From Sorghum bicolor (lineage: Eukaryota > Streptophyta > Magnoliopsida > Poales > Poaceae): 64,000 nt of DNA. Position 1 is the first letter of the stretch. Each line of letters opens with the position of its first letter. A program made the translations under genes and the position numbers. Where the stretch lies: NCBI RefSeq assembly GCF_000003195.3, contig NC_012878.2, forward strand, positions 10,094,386 through 10,158,385, written 5' to 3'. Below, piece by piece: positions 10,941-22,369 of this stretch. The notes under the pieces were generated by a model, which was given only the letters and a program-made list of their open reading frames with translations, did not search any database and had not been told where the DNA came from.

Positions 10941-13161
10941 CTCTTGCTCGTCCCTGAGCAAGGATGAACTAAAGAGTTTCTGCAGTGGTTTCATGCCTTA
11001 AAAGTACACACGCATTCAAGCAAGATTTCATCTCTGAGTTTGAGCAAACTGTTAAGACTTAAAACTTACTCATTTTACGTTTCACCATGGGGCTTGTAAC
11101 CGTCACTTGTGTCTTGAGCAGTTAAAAGATAGAACGGTCAAGTCAAGCGCCATGTCTCTTATTCTTGATCAGCTATCGCTCTGGAGTTTTTTGTAGATTT
11201 TCAAATAAAACTCAGAGATTCCTTATATGACTCTCTCAAATCTCTCTTTTATGGTATTTCTGGATCCTTACCAAGGCAGTAATGGTATATGCATTCTCTC
11301 AAAGTATGTGGTATTTTTGGTATAATGCATAGTGATACTGCCTTCTCTCTCATCCTACTCTAATAAGGTTTTGATATCTGGAGCTCATAGGTGGGAGACA
11401 GCCAATACACACTTACAAGACATTTATTGCATAGTCAAACCATGGATCCAGAGAAACAAGCCAATAAGTCAAATCAAGATGTGCATGTGTGGCGAGTGAA
11501 TGGTGTATGGTGATGATGGTGATAACAATGATGAAAATCTAATTCTACTTTTGCTCTTTTGAGGGGATACATACCTTTCTTGCACTTTGAAGCTTTTTGG
11601 GGAGAATGAGATGCTCTATATTTTCTTTTTCTTTTCTCTCAGGTGGGTATCTTGTACCCCTAATTATACTGTCGGACACTTGTCCATTTTTACCTCTCGT
11701 CTCACATTTTCTTTTCTTTCGAGGTTCCGGGCACTTGCCCCTTTTTATTTCCTCGTATTTTTTCCTCTTTTTCTCTTTTTTTAGAGCACTCATCTCCTGA
11801 AATAATATAGCAAGTGGTAGTAACCAAGATAACTCGAGCATTTATTCCACAGGGAAAAACAGAAATATTTTTGGCCATTCTTTCCCGGATTAGGAGTAGA
11901 ATGTTTTTGGGTGGTTCTGGAGATGGAAATGAGTGGATATATGTGGATGGTACTTCCAGAGTAGAAGTAGCATGTATGAGTGAACGTGCAAGTGAATCTT
12001 GATTTTAACCACATGACAAGCTCCTAAGGGTCTACACAGCTTGACCACACTCAATGCTCATAAGCAGTAAAAAGTAAATGTGTGGCTCAAAGTCTAATAA
12101 GCATGTATATATGGCTGTGGTAGGATTTTAAACTCTCATCATACAGGAACTCATCATGTGTTATTTTAAAGATTTTTCAAAGATAAAATTCTCCAGAATT
12201 CTAGCATCTCTACGAACAGATAAACAACAGCTCAACCTTCCCATATCATATCCATTAACGACTTAGACTTTAGATCAAGTACTCTTTCCACAAGTTCAGA
12301 TTTAGAGCAGGTTTAAATTATAACAGTTATGCCTAAACGAGAGAGAGATTTCAGTTTTAAGAACTAGTCATGGCAGAGAACTATTCATCATTTCCATGTG
12401 AGAGTTTATCATGAGGGTTCATAGCAAACTGTATTTATTTATTTATTTAGCAAACTAAGCAAAGATATATATATAAGCACAAAATCTTTATTTGGGTTTT
12501 CATGATTATGCATCTTTTATTATTTGAGTAAAGTATAAACGCGAGTAGAAACACTTAGCTGGATAAATGGAGGTGCTCTCCCCCAAGCTGGATTTTGACG
12601 TAATTTCTTCTGATGTAGCTAGCAGGTGGTGGAGGTATATTTGAAAGTCGGCAGCACCCTGACAGCGATTAGGATGTCCTCCGTCTGCTAGTCTTTTTTA
12701 ATCCATGAATTCTGTGGAGCTCAAATAGACAACAAAGCTTTGTGGAACTGGTTAAGTGTTAGCATAAATATCTAGCCTTTATCAAGTTGAGCCTCCTCAA
12801 TAAATGTTATTTATTTAGCAGGATCAAATTGTAATATGAAAACATATTTATTTTATGCCACCACAGTGAATGTACCTATGGGTTTTATGCCATGAGCATA
12901 CTCACATGGGGCTTACTATTTTTAACATTTTTATTTTCTTTTCAAGATGATATGAACCTGATTAACTAAGCAAACTATAATTGAATAATTGAAAGGAAAA
13001 GGATAACTACCAAGTTTACCTCTTGGCAAGGCGTTCGATGTTTTTAAGTCCTCCGAACGGGACTCTCCATTTTCTCAGTCGTCTTGGGATTCGCTGGATG
13101 GCGTAGTCGGTGATTCCGGCGGCGCCTCCTCTTTGTGTATAACTATCTTCTCTTTCCACAT
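10941..13161. other. Interior of the non-autonomous element with no recognisable coding
   Basis: AT-rich sequence without a long ORF or known motif. It includes a pyrimidine-rich stretch (11625-11780) and a second polypurine-tract-like string at 12579-12592. I see no retroviral domain here. Confidence 0.6.
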
Positions 13162-14004
13162 CTAACTCGGTGCTACAGACTCCTTAGGACAGTTCTGTTC
13201 AAGCTGTATGTCTTCAGACCTTACCACTTCTCCTTTGTAGTCTACCCATCCGTTCTTGATGATTTGCCTCCTCTGGTTGCGGTTGCGTCGTCTTCTTGTC
13301 CTGACCTGCTTAGAGTCTTCAACTATATAGTTAGGGTCAGTAAAATAGCTACGTACCTTCTCAAAGGAGAAGTACATGTGGACTTCTCTGGTTCCAATGT
13401 AGATGATTGCTTTGATAGTGTTGAGGAACGGTCTTCCAAGGATGGTGGGTGGATCATACTCGTCTTCTCCCATGTCAATGACCTGAAAATCATCTGGAGC
13501 TGAATATATTTTGGTTGTAGGGGCATGGTTCCATGCAGCAGCTGATAAGTGACTGCGGTCATTATGTTGTCGTCAGATCCGGTGTCGTAGAGTGTCTTCT
13601 GAAAAGAGTATCCATTGATTGTGCATTCGATGCTTGAAACACCAATGTCGTCCTTCTAGATCAAGAAAGGTGACTTGAGTCGACGATCTTGACCTCCTTG
13701 AGCTGCAGTGACCATCTTAGCTGACTCAGTCCACATTTGCTTGTTCCTGTTCCTCCTGTTAGTCCTCTTCCTTGGTTCATGTCGGGATTGCTCTGAAGTT
13801 TGTGTAGTCTTGTTCTTGAAGGAAAGTCTCCTTCTTCCCCTTGATGTAGAGACTGATCTTGGTAGCATTAGCGTAGATGATAGCTCTGGTGTTTAGGAAT
13901 GGCCTCCCTAAGATGATGGGTGCCCTCTCCTCAGTACCAGTCTCTATCACCACGAAGTTTGCTGGAGCGTGCAAGGTACCAACTCGGACACAGAGGTTCT
14001 TCAA
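13162..14004 (-). pseudogene. Two retropepsin-like protease fragments in tandem
   Basis: The minus strand encodes the flap/C-terminal signature ILGRPFLNT twice, once within 13777-14004 (PIILGRPFLNTRAIIY) and again within 13162-13473 (PTILGRPFLNTIKAIIY). Only the second is preceded by an aspartic-protease active site, LYDTGSDDNIM, near 13563-13600 in a different frame, so a frameshift separates active site and flap. The signatures match the gag-pol proteases of Athila-type gypsy elements. Between the copies is a Lys/Arg-rich stretch. Neither copy is intact. The duplication may be real or may reflect two related domains. Confidence 0.7.
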
Positions 14005-15423
14005 TATTTCCTTTCGGAAACTAAGTGTCCGATCTCCATTGTGTTTGTGCTCGTAGATCCCGGTTCTTCATTTGGTGGAATCTAGGAGTTGTAAAAGTCC
14101 TCCATGTTTTGCTTGAAGTGTACCTGTTCATACAGACAAGGCAGAGATCAAGTGCATGGGCCCTGTTGGTGGAAAACACCAACAGAGCCAAAAGTGTATT
14201 TGTTCTTCTCTAACCTTAAGCATAGTGAGCAAGACAAAGTTGATGGATAATAAGATCATGAGTGTAGTATTTGAAACATTTGTCAGTTCAGATTGCTCAA
14301 CCCAATGGGAAGATAATCTATCTATATTTATGTTTTGTTCATATCTTCCAAAGATTAAATGTGCAACACTTTAGCTTATATGATTAGGAGTGTGGGATCA
14401 CGAAGGTAGTACCATAAACAAAGATTAAAGGACTAAACATGCTGAATCAGTTGAGTTTGTTAATTTGGAGTTATAAATCATACATGTTTGTCTCTTTATT
14501 TATGTGAATGCTAGAACCAAGGAGAAGCTTATAAAAGTGATAGTCAAGTACCTTAAGATGTTACCTTACTTGAAGAGTGATGGTATAGTACCACCTTGTG
14601 GAAGCATTCCTTTCTTAGCGGTTGTGCATCGTGTTTGTGTCACCCTCCATGGATCATCTCTTTATGATGAATGAGCTATGTCTTTCTTGTGCAAATTGTT
14701 AAACTTCATGTGTCTCCTTTATCTCCAATGAGTTTGTATCTCAGGACTTCCCAGGTTGATATTGAAAGTTTTCCTGCAGGGGTTAGTCCGACAAAATATA
14801 CCAATGTCTACACAAGCAGTTTTTAGTTCAATAACCGAACTAGACTCCATGTCTAATCAGATTAAGGAAGGCTATTTAACCTAAGCACCACGCTTAATTT
14901 AAAAGCCAATAGAAGTATGTGCAGTACTTCCAAACTAACACTTACTAGGATAAACAAACGTAGCGTGATGGCATTTATAGAGATCTACTCAAGTGGAGAT
15001 GAAGTAGTGTGATTAGTATTTAATCAATTGAGCATGTCTCAAAGGTAAGGACAACCAACATAGCAACTTGGCAAGGGATGTTTTCATGTGAAGTACTCCC
15101 CCAAGCTTGAATTTTGCAAAATTCAAGATTGGATGAATTTAATTCAATGTTGCATGATGATTAGTTGGACATACCTTGTGCTTGTCATTCATCTAATCTT
15201 CTTGCTCCAATCCTGGAAAGGTTAGTGGCAAGAATACCTGAAGGAATATTTCTACAATTATCTCAATATGCTCAATACACAAGGCAATGTTGCAAATAAT
15301 TAGAAGTTCATGTTACGATCTGATAAGTGCTTGTTTAAGGATGCTAAGCTTATCCTTGGGAAACCATCAAGTTATGTTGGTGAAGTGGTTTCCCCTCCAA
15401 CACCTACCTATATCAAGATCAAC
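14005..15423. other. Interior of the non-autonomous element with no recognisable coding
   Basis: No long ORF and no known motif. A third polypurine-tract-like string (CTCCCCCAAGCTTG) lies at 15099-15112, followed by a short inverted repeat (AATTTTGCAAAATT). Confidence 0.55.
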
Positions 15424-16350
15424 TCAACGAGATCTACAATATTTATTATAGACATATGCATCGACAACCGCCCTTTTAATGTTTTTATAAATAGAAAGGA
15501 AGAGGGGGTTGGAGATCTCAAATATGGTGACGTTGGAGAGACCAATTGATTGAGGAGATGTTTTATATGAGCAAGGACTTGGTGAGGTATTTATGAAATA
15601 ACTTCCATGCTCACTGTTGTTTCTCTCATTCTCAAACTCCAAGGATGATTCTTCATGAATGCTTAAAATTCCTCTAGGATTGTCTCTCAAATTTGTTTTA
15701 TCTATCCATTCAATGGTGATAGCACATGGATTTTTAATGCCCTCTAGCCATTGATATTGTTCTTCTGGATCCTCCTTCTTATGCATGGGATGTCTACAGA
15801 GATTCATAGGACTATCAGGAGGTTCAAGAGAAAGAGCATAGTAGAAACTATTAAGCTCAAGGATGGGATGGATAGCCGAATCATGGGATTGAAATGTTTG
15901 GAAATTGGCTATTGAAACTTCCTTTCCTCGTCTGGGAGATGATTCCTTCTCTATCTCTAAGATTTTTCTATGAAGACTAGTACAAGAAGGATGTCCACGA
16001 ATGAAGACATACCTTACTTTACTAATAGATAAAGAAAGAAAGACTCTACCAATGGTTATATAATTAAGACCAATGTGAAAATATCGAGAAAAAACATGGT
16101 CTTGTAGGGCTAGGTCTGAACTAGAATTTATAGAAAGATTAACAGATTCCCTAGGTGTAGCTAAAAGTGCATTATCTTCTTGATTAAAAGATAGGACCTC
16201 AGCTATAGAAAAGGGTTGGTTTTGACCTATTGCAATCAACTCTGGACACAGATCATAATTAGGGGCAGGACTTGTTGACTCCCATGGTCTATGGCTGGTC
16301 TCCGAAGGTGCAAAGAATTCAATTATAGGTATGGAATTTAAGTTATCCAT
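15424..16350 (-). CDS. Unrecognised ORF next to the primer-binding site, about 308 aa
   Basis: The reading frame is open from inside the LTR (16611) to 15424. The first plausible start beyond the primer-binding site is MDNLNSIPIIEFF at about 16350, so the LTR-encoded leader is probably not translated. I do not recognise the product. It is rich in Ser, Glu, Pro and Ile, has no zinc knuckle and no clear membrane span after the MDNL start. Its place just downstream of the 5' LTR is where gag normally lies, so it could be a diverged gag-like protein. The open frame over 300 codons, amid otherwise broken sequence, suggests it was maintained until recently. Confidence 0.5.
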   Translation of the reverse strand: MDNLNSIPIIEFFAPSETSHRPWESTSPAPNYDLCPELIAIGQNQPFSIAEVLSFNQEDNALLATPRESVNLSINSSSDLALQDHVFSRYFHIGLNYITIGRVFLSLSISKVRYVFIRGHPSCTSLHRKILEIEKESSPRRGKEVSIANFQTFQSHDSAIHPILELNSFYYALSLEPPDSPMNLCRHPMHKKEDPEEQYQWLEGIKNPCAITIEWIDKTNLRDNPRGILSIHEESSLEFENERNNSEHGSYFINTSPSPCSYKTSPQSIGLSNVTIFEISNPLFLSIYKNIKRAVVDAYVYNKYCRSR

Positions 16351-16443
16351 AAAGATAAAAATAAAAAGATAAAAGAATAAAAGTATAAAAGTATAATACA
16401 AGATAATAGCAAGACTCAAAGTTATCTCAACAAACCGTCTTTC

Positions 16444-16464
16444 TCTCCGGCAACGGCGCCAGAA
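16444..16464 (-). other. Primer-binding site, tRNA-Asp type
   Basis: The minus strand reads TCTGGCGCCGTTGCCGGAGA next to the LTR end. It closely matches the TGGCGCCGTTGCCGGGGA site used by Athila and Tat elements. Confidence 0.85.
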
Positions 16465-16469
16465 ATGCA

Positions 16470-17702
16470 TGTTGATATTTGGTAACGCAATAAGGAAATG
16501 ATCCGCAAGCACACGGATATCGGTGAGCATTTCACCGGGGAGGTTGTCCAGAGTTATCGTATTTATATTTTTACCACTGGGAGAAAGGGTGCATCTGACT
16601 AACCAAATCAATTGCTACTATCCCTTTAGGCTACAAAGAATGTTTCTCGATGTGAGCGATGTATAGAGAAGAGTGCAATTGTAGTCTCGTTCTAACCTTG
16701 GTAAGGATGATCTACGGTTCTATTGGGGAAGCTTATGGAATCTAGACACCACAAAGGATGTCCGACCCGCACCTATAAACCCTACCCATCCTGCTAACAA
16801 GATATGGGATACAAAGGTAACTCGGAAATGTCACGTTCCTCGCTACTACCACGGTCCAGCTAGTCAGGGGATATCTTTGAGTACCCTAGCCTAAACACCA
16901 CGTTTACGCTAGCAATGATTACTCTAATGCTCAACCGGAAGAGGATTAAAGTAAACTCATAAACCAAAGAACAATAAAACAAGAAATTACTAGAATTAGA
17001 AGTCGAATTACTGAAGAATCTTAGAAGCATGCCTCGGGTTAGGAGACTTGATCCCGTAGGTACAACTCGGAGTAGACACCGACAGGCCGGCCTTCCTCCG
17101 ATCTACACCTCCACTCTATCTCTCTCAATCTAGTAGAAACTAGAAGATCTATTTCTATTTTACATTGGATGCTAAGCCTAAAAAGAAATATTATTTAGAG
17201 AAGAGGTTTTCCTTCGAGGGCACCCCTCAATCTCTATGATAACTTCTTGTCTCCTCCAGGGGCCAGGGGGGTCTCCTTATATAGTCCTCCTCCTCTATGC
17301 GTTTTTGGGTCGGTAGGCGATGTGGTACTACGTTATCCTTGATCCTTTAGGTCGGTGGAACGTCGTGTGTGAAGAGAGTCCCGAACGGAGTCCAGGACAG
17401 AGCGGGCGCCCAGGGAAAGTGGGCGGACGCCCTGGGCCTGGCCACTTTCGGCCTCTGCTTTCTTCCCGTGGCTTCTGGAGTCTTCTAGATGGTAGAAAAT
17501 TGCGCGATGCGTTGATATCTCTATGTAATCCCGACATGTGGGCCTTTCCTCCATATTTCCTGATAACCCCCTGCAGAAATAGACAAACACCAAAACTCGT
17601 GGAATTCTGTCAGATAAAACCCTAAGTCTGGGTGTTGGTTGCATTTGGATCCTTTTCTTTATTTATTTGATGATTATATTTGGTACTTAAGGACCGTCAA
17701 CA
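16470..17702 (-). repeat. 5' LTR of the non-autonomous element, complete
   Basis: This 1233-bp repeat runs from TGTTGATATT to CGTCAACA. It has TG...CA ends, with the primer-binding site just left of it. It contains the 89 bp that the left copy lacks. A GCGGGCGCCC/GCGGACGCCC doublet (17402 and 17423) sits upstream of the minus-strand TATA box near 17276-17286. Confidence 0.9.
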
Positions 17703-17766
17703 GCCCCTACGAGCAGCAACGGAGGAAAGGGGACCAGAGTAGTGCGCCGGAGGAGGGAGAGGAAGA

Positions 17767-17822
<56 letters not shown>
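17767..17822. repeat. (GT)n(AT)n compound microsatellite
   Basis: About 13 GT units run directly into about 15 AT units with one interruption (ATACATAT). It lies between the LTR end and the CACTA-like sequence. Confidence 0.95.
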
Positions 17823-17823
<1 letters not shown>

Positions 17824-18110
17824 GACCGTCATATCGGGCCGAGATAGGCTGCTTGGGCTCCGACCAGGGCCTACCTTTTTTCGAGGTCGGCCTTATCGTT
17901 AGCCGTCTTAAAAAATAGATTTACGGAGATGGACACCTTAATTTTTACTACCTCCATTAATCGGTTTTACAAGGCGGGCAAACATTACTGCATCGGTAAA
18001 TAAATGTACCACCTCCATTAATAGCCCAACATTTTTCGAGGCGGTTGAATTTTATGCCCACCTCCATTAATGTTTGGGCACTATCACCTAAAATCATTTC
18101 TATAGTAGTG
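17823..18110. mobile_element. CACTA transposon end (fragment)
   Basis: The sequence ends in TATAGTAGTG at 18110, the reverse complement of a CACTACTATA terminus. ACCTCCATTAAT occurs three times as a subterminal repeat (17950, 18011, 18060), and GAGGCGG/GGCGGG strings are also present. These are typical of grass CACTA subterminal regions. The other end is not present; it was probably lost or lies beyond the LTR element to the left. Confidence 0.65.
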
Positions 18111-18720
18111 GTTGTGCATTTCTGAATTGTTGAATTGAGTTGGGGCTTCTTCTCAATTGGGGTGATTTGTCTCTTCTTGCAAGTTTGTTTGTGGTGCAAA
18201 ATGGTATCATGTTCTGTTGGGGTTGCGGTTGAGTCGGTCTAGGCGCCTTGGTGGCCTGTCTAGTCAAATTCCACATAGCCTTTCTCACCTAATCTGGCAT
18301 ATTGGTTCATGATTTGAAACAATTTGCTTACTACATTGTTTGGTGGTGACCTAGCAAGAAATGATGCACACTGACTAGTGACTAAACCTTCGATGGTCAC
18401 TGCTATGACTGTTGAATGTTTGGTGCTTGTGCCTTGAGCCGGATGAATCTTTTTGTGTAGTCGGATAAGGGCTTGTCATCTCGCTACACATAGTTCATTA
18501 GGTCTCGTGTTGTTTTAGTCTCTAACTGATAACCCTATAATGTTGCCAAGAACTTTGTCTTGATCTGATTTTAGGATTGGATCAAAAGGGGCTTTAAAGA
18601 GATTTACCAATCATGGATGATACCTTTGGCCTCCAATGGCTAGGTGTCACCTCCAGTGGATGATACTGCAGATGAGATCCTAATCATGGATGATACTGCT
18701 GATGAGATCCTATCATAGGA
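18111..18720 (-). pseudogene. Decayed gypsy gag fragment
   Basis: The minus-strand translation shows broken pieces that resemble grass gypsy gag, including DKPLSDYTKRF near 18450-18490 and a Pro/Gln-rich stretch near 18200-18260. Many stops interrupt it. A 30-bp tandem duplication (GATGATACTGC..., 18659-18718) lies at its right end. Confidence 0.45.
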
Positions 18721-18723
18721 GTA

Positions 18724-19667
18724 TGTTAAGCCTTGAGGTCAAGTGTTCCCAACCAAGAGACCCCTCGACCGATCGCTCTAGGATCTCCCAGGGGAACACG
18801 GGGGCACACCCCTTAGGTGCGCTCACACACACCTTTCAGCTAAGGATTGGGTCAGGTCTGAGCATGCCCTCTAACTCTATTTAAGGCTCAGGGGCTCGCT
18901 CAAGCCTCAGGATCCCGATCAATGTGCGTCTAAACCTTATCCTTGTCCTCCTGGCCTTTCAGTGCTAGCCAAGGCCCGGGTTGGAGACAAGCACCTTGAG
19001 CATCCATAGCTCAAGGGCTCCCTAGCACTACCCAGTAGGCACGATGATGTCAACCACTCCTTAGACAAGGTCATGCATGGGACATGACACAAGGGGACAA
19101 GCCCCTCGGTTGGCTTCCGGGGCTCGAGGGCTTCTATGACCGCTTGTCAGTCCCTAAGGTCGAATGCCTTCACTGCTAAAAAGCTTCTAGAAGGCGCACC
19201 TAGTGCAGGCTAGTCCAAGAAGACAAAGCCTAAAACTCACCATGTCAGAACACAGTTGCCAAATGATGTCTAGTGCTTCTTCGGCTCCACAACTACACCA
19301 AGGTCTATTCATGCCGCTACAAGACCCTCCTAGACTCTAGCACATGTAGACCATAGGCTAAACTCTCCCAAACCGCTATGTACCCAACCTACCTCAGTAT
19401 ATAAGGGGAGGTTAGATCCTACAAAGGGAGAGGACAAGAATAGTGCAATCTCAGATAGATCATTCGGGTCCTTACTGAATAGCTCAAGCTCTGTACTAAG
19501 ACTAGAGCCACCCTAGAGGAGTATCAAGAGCTCCTCTACCCTTTCCATCATCTTCACCTCTTTGACAAGGAAGAAATCTCACGCCAACAACTAAGGATCA
19601 GCACCAACCGATCCCCTACCAAATCTTACTCTTATACTCTTTTGTAAGTGTTGAAATTTCTTAGTGT
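18724..19667 (+). repeat. Probable LTR remnant, plus orientation
   Basis: It starts TGTTAAGCC and ends near CTTAGTGTCA. It is GC-richer than its surroundings and contains a plus-strand TATA box GTATATAAGG (19397-19406) with a downstream leader-like region. No partner LTR is in the window, so the ends are tentative. Confidence 0.4.
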
Positions 19668-20022
19668 CACTACTACAAATAGAGTTTTAAATCTATCCCT
19701 AGAAACGGTGCCAGAAATGCTTGTTGACATCTCTAACATGATTACAAATAGGATGGTCAAACCATTTCCTAGCAAAGGTATTAGAAATGTTCGGGACATC
19801 TCTTAGCGTTGCTTAAGCTAAGTTGTCATCCTCAACACAACACCATTTACTTATGATCATAGCACTATAGAAAATGAATAAAGATTATTTGTAAGAGCAT
19901 AGATAAAATAAACCCATTGTAGCATTTTACCTAGGAAAGTTCCAGGTATCGTTATTTATAATTTTACCACTGGTAAGGCACTTGGAGGTATAAATAATAA
20001 AAGCTAAAGCTTACACTTGTGA

Positions 20023-20382
20023 TAAGAGTTCCACTAGATCAATACTCAAAACAAGGATCAATCATATCATAAATAAAGATAAGTAATAACAGATCAAGAT
20101 AATCCTAAAAGGGGTTCCACCGAGCATTTTCCTACCTAGGCATGACTCTAGAAAGAACTAGAAAATAGAGACTAACTCCTAAGGTTATTCTAACTATAGG
20201 TCTAAGAGTTCCACTAGATCAATACTCAAAACAAGGATCAATCATATCATAAATAAAGATAAGTAATAACAGATCAAGATAATCCTAAAAGGGGTTCCAC
20301 CGAGCATTTTCCTACCTAGGCATGACTCTAGAAAGAACTAGAAAATAGAGACTAACTCCTAAGGTTATTCTAACTATAGGTC
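20023..20382. repeat. Perfect 180-bp tandem duplication
   Basis: The unit at 20023-20202 is repeated base for base at 20203-20382. No difference is visible between the copies, so the duplication is much younger than the surrounding decayed LTR. Confidence 0.97.
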
Positions 20383-20811
20383 ATTGAGCTATATTGATTA
20401 GTGCAATTATATTTAGCAATCATGGTCAAATAATCTCACATTTATACTCAGGAGACATTGTTAAGGTGGGTCAAGAACAGAGCAAGATATCCCCAAATTA
20501 AACTTAAGCCTTACATATCCTATATTCGGGGAGTAGACTATAGAGGACTCAACAAAGCTATAATAGTCACCTTCACGATCTACCACATGGCCCAAAATAT
20601 ATGGGGTATTTGCAGATAAACAATGTATAAGCACCATGCTTACACAATATCTACCACCACCCCTTGATCATCAGGATGATCGCTATACGAACAAGAGCAT
20701 AAACACAAAACTACTCCAACTATACTAAACATATAATCAATGTAGGCCACAAACATTATAATTATGAACATAAAATTATAACAAGTCATATCAAGTATTT
20801 GACTCACACAT

Positions 20812-20975
20812 GAACTAGAATAGGAACTAGAGGAAAATATGAACTAAATAATGAACTAGATGAATTAGACAAACTAGATAAGAACATGATGAATTAGACA
20901 ATCTAGATGATGAACTAGAAGAACAAAAGATGAACTAGAAGATAAACACAATGAACTAGAAGATAATAACACAAA
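20812..20975. repeat. Degenerate short tandem repeat, ATGAACTAGA-like
   Basis: GAACTAGA, GAATTAGA or GAACTAAA occurs about ten times at irregular 10-25 bp spacing. No coding or structural role is evident. Confidence 0.75.
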
Positions 20976-21889
20976 TATATTAATAATGTTGAATACAAGA
21001 GAGAAGTACAAGGCTTTACCTAGCCTCCTCGCGACTAGATCCAGAATCCAAGCGTTGCTTGACTCCTCTAATTCCTATTCTTATGTTCTAGCTATTCCCT
21101 AGTTGGAGGAGCTCTAGGTTATCCTTTCGAGGGACACCTTTGAACTGAATAATGGATATGAGATATGAGATTGATTGATTGAATGATTGATGCCTCTAGG
21201 GGGTTCTGCCTTTGTTTATATAGTTCGGTGGGATGAACCGCATCTCTCAGAACAAACCGACATGAAACAATGGTCAAGATGTGTCGTAGAGGTCTGTTGG
21301 AGGCCATCACGCAAAGGAGAGCCCATTTGGAAGGGGGCAGGCCGGCCGGCCGGCCTAGCATGTGAGGCTAGTCGGCCTCAATTGGCAGCCACCGGTCTTT
21401 TGCTTCATTCGTGTGTCTTCTAGTGTCCTCCACATCCTTCTAATGTCACTTTCCAACCCGTTTGTGCAATGTGTCATGTTGTAGATAGATTCTTTCTGTT
21501 CCCATCTTTTGGATAAATCTCTAGAAAATATTATTTCACAGAGCTATGAAATCTTGTCAGTTTAGTCCCTGGTCTTGTGATGATGATGGTTCTAGGGTCG
21601 TCTAGAGTCTTTTGAGTCATATCCACTGAGGACTTTCTCTCTAGTGCTCCAAATATAGCAAATGATATATCCATCTCAATCATCTTGACGAGCTCTTCGC
21701 AATGGTATGCTTAGATTCTTTACTTGAGATACTTTTATATGGTAAAATATTGAATATCCTGCAAGACAAGTGAGAACAACACAACTCATGGAACTCATTA
21801 GAATAATCCTCTATAACCCTACTTTATACATTGTTTCAAATCTCTTCCTGGGTTAATTGATGGTTACAAATTAGAGTTAATTACCATCA

Positions 21890-22369
21890 GCAGCAAGCCC
21901 CCCAATATGGGTGCTCTTGAATACAAAGGTACTTAAACTACTAGATGTAGGGCCCCAATAGCCCAAACTAGCATAAACCTCTATGGTCCCCGCATGATCT
22001 TTGAGTTCTTTCATGTTCTTGAGTCCACTAGAGACACACAATCAGTGACAGCTGATGAACAAATAATGCTTTCATAGTTTCAACTCTCTGACAAATGCCA
22101 CCTCATAGCTAGCTAGGAATTATCAGGGGGTTGGACTGTTCGTTGATAGGTGAAACTCTCTTGATAGCAGTGATGTTTAGCCTTGGTCTACATGTGCCAG
22201 AGTCTAGGAGGCTTGTAATTCTATGGCCAAGGATGTTGTTGCAACTCTCTTGATAGCAGTGAAGTTTGATCATATCTCACTAGATTTTTTCCTCATTAAT
22301 GGGGATATGCCCAAGGAGAACTATCGTAGTCTTGTTCGGCATCTTCATCATTTGCTCTTTTCAATTCTA
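21890..22369. other. Unassigned repeat-derived sequence
   Basis: It follows the polypurine tract of the preceding LTR, so its left part could be internal DNA of that element. ACTCTCTTGATAGCAGTGA occurs twice (near 22146 and 22244). I see no coding domain. Confidence 0.4.

Larger units (their letters stand above)
9782..17702 (-). mobile_element. Non-autonomous LTR retrotransposon (Athila/Tat-like priming), split by the Tat element
   Basis: The element has near-identical LTRs at 9782-10924 and 16470-17702 in the same direction. A tRNA-Asp-type primer site lies next to the right LTR and a polypurine tract next to the left one, which sets the minus orientation. The 5.5-kb interior holds protease-like fragments and one unrecognised ORF. 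I find no RT, RNase H or integrase motif, so any movement would need proteins from another element. The left LTR lacks the roughly 89 bp that correspond to 16470-16558, as expected if the Tat element landed inside it. Confidence 0.85.
19722..21889 (-). repeat. LTR of an Athila-like family with a primer site on one side and a purine tract on the other
   Basis: The left end TGTTGACAT adjoins AACGGTGCCAGAAATGC, which closely matches the primer-site/LTR border of the element at 16450-16475. The right end ACCATCA adjoins GCAGCAAGCCCCCC, a polypurine tract on the minus strand. TTATTTATAATTTTACCACT near 19950 matches a conserved block in the other LTR. A minus-strand TATA (CTATATAAA) is at about 21215-21223, with a GGCCGGCCGGCCGGCC palindrome 120 bp upstream (21340-21355). 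It contains the 180-bp tandem duplication and a degenerate GAACTAGA-type repeat. Confidence 0.6.

Noticed and set aside
19668..19700. CACTACTACAAATAGAG as the start of a CACTA element
   Set aside because: The following AACGGTGCCAGAAATGC and LTR-like sequence match an Athila-type LTR border better, and no matching TAGTAGTG end with target duplication was found. It remains possible.
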